The notes under the pieces were generated by a model, which saw only the letters and a program-made list of their open reading frames with translations, was not told the origin of the DNA and did not search any database. Shown here piece after piece: positions 62,005 through 64,000 of a DNA stretch of 64,000 nucleotides. This stretch comes from Paenibacillus kobensis NBRC 15729 (GTDB lineage Bacteria > Bacillota > Bacilli > Paenibacillales > Paenibacillaceae). Each line of letters begins with the position of its first letter. Within the stretch, counting starts at the first letter, position 1. The DNA is taken from NCBI RefSeq assembly GCF_004000825.1, contig NZ_BILZ01000010.1, forward strand, positions 1 through 64,000, written 5' to 3'. A program made the position numbers and the translations under genes.

Positions 62005-62052
62005 GTGATCTTGGAAGTGACCTGGGAAGTGATCTGAGAGGTGATCTGGGAG
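62005..62052 (+). repeat. Four 12-bp tandem repeats upstream of the chitinase
   Basis: GTGATCTTGGAA, GTGACCTGGGAA, GTGATCTGAGAG and GTGATCTGGGAG follow without gaps, about 90 bases before the chitinase start. They may be clustered regulator sites or a slippage-prone tract. Confidence 0.7.
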
Positions 62053-62430
62053 AGAAGGAAGCTGTTCGAGTCTACTATAAGGTGCAATTAAAGCGTATTT
62101 CTGGTGTAGCTTAAGAGCTGTTCGGGATTCATCACCGCCATTTCATTTGTAGCAACATTGTAAAAATGTTCTTTGGAAATAATAATGGGCTATATTTTCT
62201 TTCGCGTTAAGGTGGACAAATCCATTATGGAGGGGGAATATAATTTGTCGAAAATTGCTTTCAGCAGGATGTAATCCCAGTTACAATAACGCACCGTTTT
62301 GGACACCAGATCAATGAGCAACACTACGAGTCGCGGATAGTACGTCGAACTCGCCCCATCCAAAATGTAACCCTATTGCCGAATAGGGAGCCACGAGCTA
62401 CAATGAATGTAAATCGGCTGTGAAGCACAC
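62053..62430. other. Intergenic DNA without recognised gene
   Basis: AT-rich in part. A strong ribosome-site-like GGAGGGGG near 62232 precedes a TTG-started frame of nine codons only. A small hairpin CCTATT/AATAGG lies near 62371-62386. I see no supported gene. Confidence 0.45.
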
Positions 62431-62470
62431 GCCGCTTCGATACTTTGTATCGGGGCGGCTTTTTGTTTTT
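62431..62470 (+). terminator. Terminator upstream of the 62496 gene
   Basis: GCCGC, CGATAC, a short loop, GTATCG and GCGGC form a stem followed by TTTTTG and TTTTTT on the plus strand. No gene ends just before it, so an unannotated transcript or leader may precede it. Confidence 0.6.
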
Positions 62471-62495
62471 TTATAAGGCCTGGGGGTGCGGTGGT

Positions 62496-63149
62496 ATGAG
62501 AAAATTCGAGCAGAAGTGCAATGAATGGATCGCGGAACAAGTGCGGCAAGAAATGAACCCAAGAAGGCGTGAGCTACTGGAGAAAGGACTAGGGCACGGC
62601 ACGGTGGAATTTGTTCGTACCATCTGGTTCCCCGTTGTCGGCAATTTCGATCGACTGTACCCGGAATGGGAAGTTCGCGATGCAAATAACGGGTATCGTT
62701 ACATCGATCTCGCCTTCATCCCAAGTCACAGCGTCAAAGGCGGAATTGAAATACAAGGCTACGGATCGCACGCACGAGATCTTGATGTGAGACGTTTCAA
62801 AGACTTGTGCTGGCGGCACTCTATGTTGGCTCTTGATAACTGGCTGTTTCTCCCGGTTGCTTACCCCTCCATCATCGAAGAACCGAAGCGATGCCAGCAA
62901 TTGATCTTGTCCTTTATCGGTAAATTAATTGCGGCAGACGTCCCCAAGGGATTGAATTGGCTCGAAGCCGAAACGATTCGTTTTGCAAGACGGCGGTTCC
63001 GCCCTTTTGATCCGGCGGATCTTGCCGAACATTTGCGGGTAACCATTCCACATGCTCGGCGAATCTTGCACAGCCTTGTGGAATCCGAGTTGATGGGCGT
63101 TGCAAGCGGTAAGAGCCGGTATCGAACGTATGTATTACGAACCGAGTAA
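62496..63149 (+). CDS. Putative PD-(D/E)XK-like and winged-helix fusion protein
   Basis: A soluble protein of 217 residues. Residues about 45-125 resemble a small PD-(D/E)XK nuclease core such as DUF559/Vsr: RYIDLAF (Asp71), GIEIQGYGSHARDLD (Glu85-Ile-Gln87, His92, Asp95), then a helix with Arg99/Arg100 and the strand NWLFLPVAYPS. Residues about 168-215 look like a winged helix (FDPADLAEHLRVTIPHARRILHSLVESELMGVASGKSRYRTY). Nuclease activity is inference only; it may equally be a transcription factor that kept the fold. GGGGGTG precedes the ATG. No partner gene is adjacent. Confidence 0.55.
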   Translation: MRKFEQKCNEWIAEQVRQEMNPRRRELLEKGLGHGTVEFVRTIWFPVVGNFDRLYPEWEVRDANNGYRYIDLAFIPSHSVKGGIEIQGYGSHARDLDVRRFKDLCWRHSMLALDNWLFLPVAYPSIIEEPKRCQQLILSFIGKLIAADVPKGLNWLEAETIRFARRRFRPFDPADLAEHLRVTIPHARRILHSLVESELMGVASGKSRYRTYVLRTE

Positions 63150-63174
63150 CTCTGTAACTCACTTACGTGCCAGC

Positions 63175-63361
63175 TCTAACGAATCCAGGAGCGCTTATTC
63201 TGGCATAATCAGCACGTTTGAGTTTCTAACGAACTCAGGAAGCGTTATTTGCACCATTTCGGTGGCTTTCAGGTACGATTGAGCAAAATAGCGTCGCTGG
63301 AGTTCGTTAGATTTGTTTTTAGTGCATTTTCGCTGAAATAAGCACGCTACGATTCGTTAGC
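63175..63361. repeat. Four-unit inverted intergenic repeat element
   Basis: TCTAACGAATCCAGGAGCG (from 63175) and TCTAACGAACTCAGGAAGCG (from 63225) are direct copies. 63285-63311 and 63335-63361 are the same unit in reverse (ending TTCGTTAG). Units are spaced 50, 60 and 50 bases apart, so the element can fold back on itself as a whole. It follows the gene ending at 63149. Confidence 0.8.
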
Positions 63362-63382
63362 GCAGACGTTTCTGGCGGTGCA

Positions 63383-63418
63383 GACGTTGCGAATATTGCG
63401 GATGTTGCGGACGTTGCA
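63383..63418 (+). repeat. Four 9-bp tandem repeats
   Basis: GACGTTGCG, AATATTGCG, GATGTTGCG and GACGTTGCA are adjacent. No gene is visible around them (63362-63560). Confidence 0.65.
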
Positions 63419-63551
63419 AACACCGCAAAAAAGCGAAGCAGACGGCTGCGCACCTAGACACGCTTCGAGTTATTAGCGAAGCAACCCAGTCGGGTCAGCT
63501 GGAGCGGATGGCGCAGCAGCACTCTCATCTTCCTAGTCCTGCGCATCCAAA

Positions 63552-63588
63552 ACAAAAAAAAGCGGTGCAGAGACAAGCTCTGCACCGC
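63552..63588 (-). terminator. Terminator after cysI
   Basis: GCGGTGCAGAG and CTCTGCACCGC enclose five bases and are followed on the minus strand by TTTTTTTT. The stem lies directly after the cysI stop. Confidence 0.95.
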
Positions 63589-63598
63589 CCTTAAGCGA

Positions 63599-64000
63599 TT
63601 ACTCGTGGAAATTCGTGCCGTCCGTTACTTCTTTAACATAGCCAGCGCGGATAACGAAATCGCCGAAGTGCTCGCCTTCGTTGCGCTCCGCTGCGTAGCG
63701 GTTAATGATTGGCGTCAGCGTACCGATAATTTCGTCCTCGCCGATGTTCTCGCGGTACAGCTTGCTCAGGCGGTCGCCGGAGAAGCCAGCGCCCATATAC
63801 ATGTTGTACTTGCCTTGCGCCTTACCGATGAACGAAATCTCGCCAAGCGCTGGACGTCCGCAGCCGTTCGGGCAGCCCGTCATCCGGATGTTGATTTCTT
63901 TATCGCCCAGACCCGCTTGCTCCAGAATCGGCTCCAGCTTCTCGATCAGCGTCGGCAGATAACGCTCAGCTTCCGCCATCGCTAGGCCGCACGTTGGCAA
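63599..64000 (-). CDS. cysI: Sulfite reductase hemoprotein (beta) subunit, C-terminal part
   Basis: The last 133 or so residues of a siroheme/[4Fe-4S] sulfite reductase; the gene runs off the window edge, so the N-terminal part is missing. The second cluster-binding pair lies in [31 protein letters not shown], and the upstream [16 protein letters not shown] is typical of CysI (the LPTC word in particular). It reduces sulfite to sulfide in cysteine synthesis, with electrons from a flavoprotein or ferredoxin. Its own terminator follows directly, so it is the last gene of its operon. Confidence 0.93.
   Translation of the reverse strand: MPTCGLAMAEAERYLPTLIEKLEPILEQAGLGDKEINIRMTGCPNGCGRPALGEISFIGKAQGKYNMYMGAGFSGDRLSKLYRENIGEDEIIGTLTPIINRYAAERNEGEHFGDFVIRAGYVKEVTDGTNFHE

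Noticed and set aside
62005-62052. Tandem 12-bp units as a CRISPR array
   Set aside because: Units are contiguous, with no spacers, and no cas genes are present.
62244-62273. Nine-codon frame with a strong ribosome site as a leader-peptide gene
   Set aside because: No run of regulatory codons and no clear attenuator pairing; kept only as an observation.
63175-63361. Spaced units as a CRISPR array or an insertion-sequence end
   Set aside because: Two of four units are inverted, spacing is not array-like, and there is no transposase or target duplication.

Overview
The window looks like chromosomal DNA from a Paenibacillus-type Gram-positive (Paenibacillaceae). The evidence is strong AGGAGG-type ribosome sites, T-box leaders, S-layer-homology (SLH) surface proteins, YesM/YesN-type two-component sugar regulation, a stalk-domain solute-binding protein, a MalT-like LuxR regulator, and Fur and cre sites of Bacillus type. 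There are no rRNA or tRNA genes, no intact mobile elements and no CRISPR array. Most of the DNA is moderately GC-rich; the first 1.5 kb and the large SLH gene at 31.5-35.3 kb are visibly more AT-rich.

Layout. 1-2.4 kb: HAD phosphatase, small cyclic-phosphate receiver protein and an SDR (all minus). 2.5-7.1 kb: OmpR-type regulator, sensor kinase, and an ABC ATPase with two short permeases (plus), a peptide-antibiotic resistance module of the lantibiotic-immunity/CprABC kind without any biosynthetic genes. 7.2-10.3 kb: GH43 glycosidase behind a XylR-like operator, then a chemoreceptor. 10.4-18.8 kb (minus): yesN-yesM-binding lipoprotein-mglB-mglA-mglC, a sugar-sensing and galactose/methyl-galactoside-type uptake locus. 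18.8-24.7 kb: ferric-siderophore uptake (ATPase minus; lipoprotein, binding protein and two permeases plus) with Fur boxes, flanked by remnants of an acetyltransferase and a FhuF-like reductase. 25.3-31.0 kb: an uncharacterised four-gene catabolic operon (class III aminotransferase, two-domain class II aldolase, MFS transporter, FGGY kinase) with a perfect cre site. 31.5-40.1 kb (minus): three surface/lipoprotein genes in tandem plus a giant SLH/Ig-like protein. 40.3-43.6 kb: UgpA-UgpE-UgpB-like ABC importer. 43.8-45.9 kb: ECF41 sigma factor with its oxidoreductase partner and a matching promoter. 45.9-55.6 kb: acetyltransferase remnant, MalT-like regulator, quinone-oxidoreductase-like MDR, TetR, metallo-hydrolase, TetX-like monooxygenase, SDR, Crp/Fnr regulator. 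55.7-58.2 kb: acetolactate synthase large subunit behind two complete T-box leaders in tandem. 58.3-61.9 kb: SLH-anchored GH18 chitinase. 62.5-63.1 kb: possible PD-(D/E)XK nuclease-like plus winged-helix protein. The window ends inside cysI (sulfite reductase).

The most promising second looks are: the undescribed aminotransferase/aldolase/MFS/kinase operon; the paired 11-bp direct repeats upstream of both transcription units of the antibiotic-resistance module; the 13-bp direct repeat abutting the mglB promoter; the tandem T-boxes, whose candidate specifiers differ by one base; the ECF41 autoregulatory promoter; and the four-unit intergenic inverted-repeat element near 63.2 kb. All functions are inferred by reading motifs and context; no database search was run.
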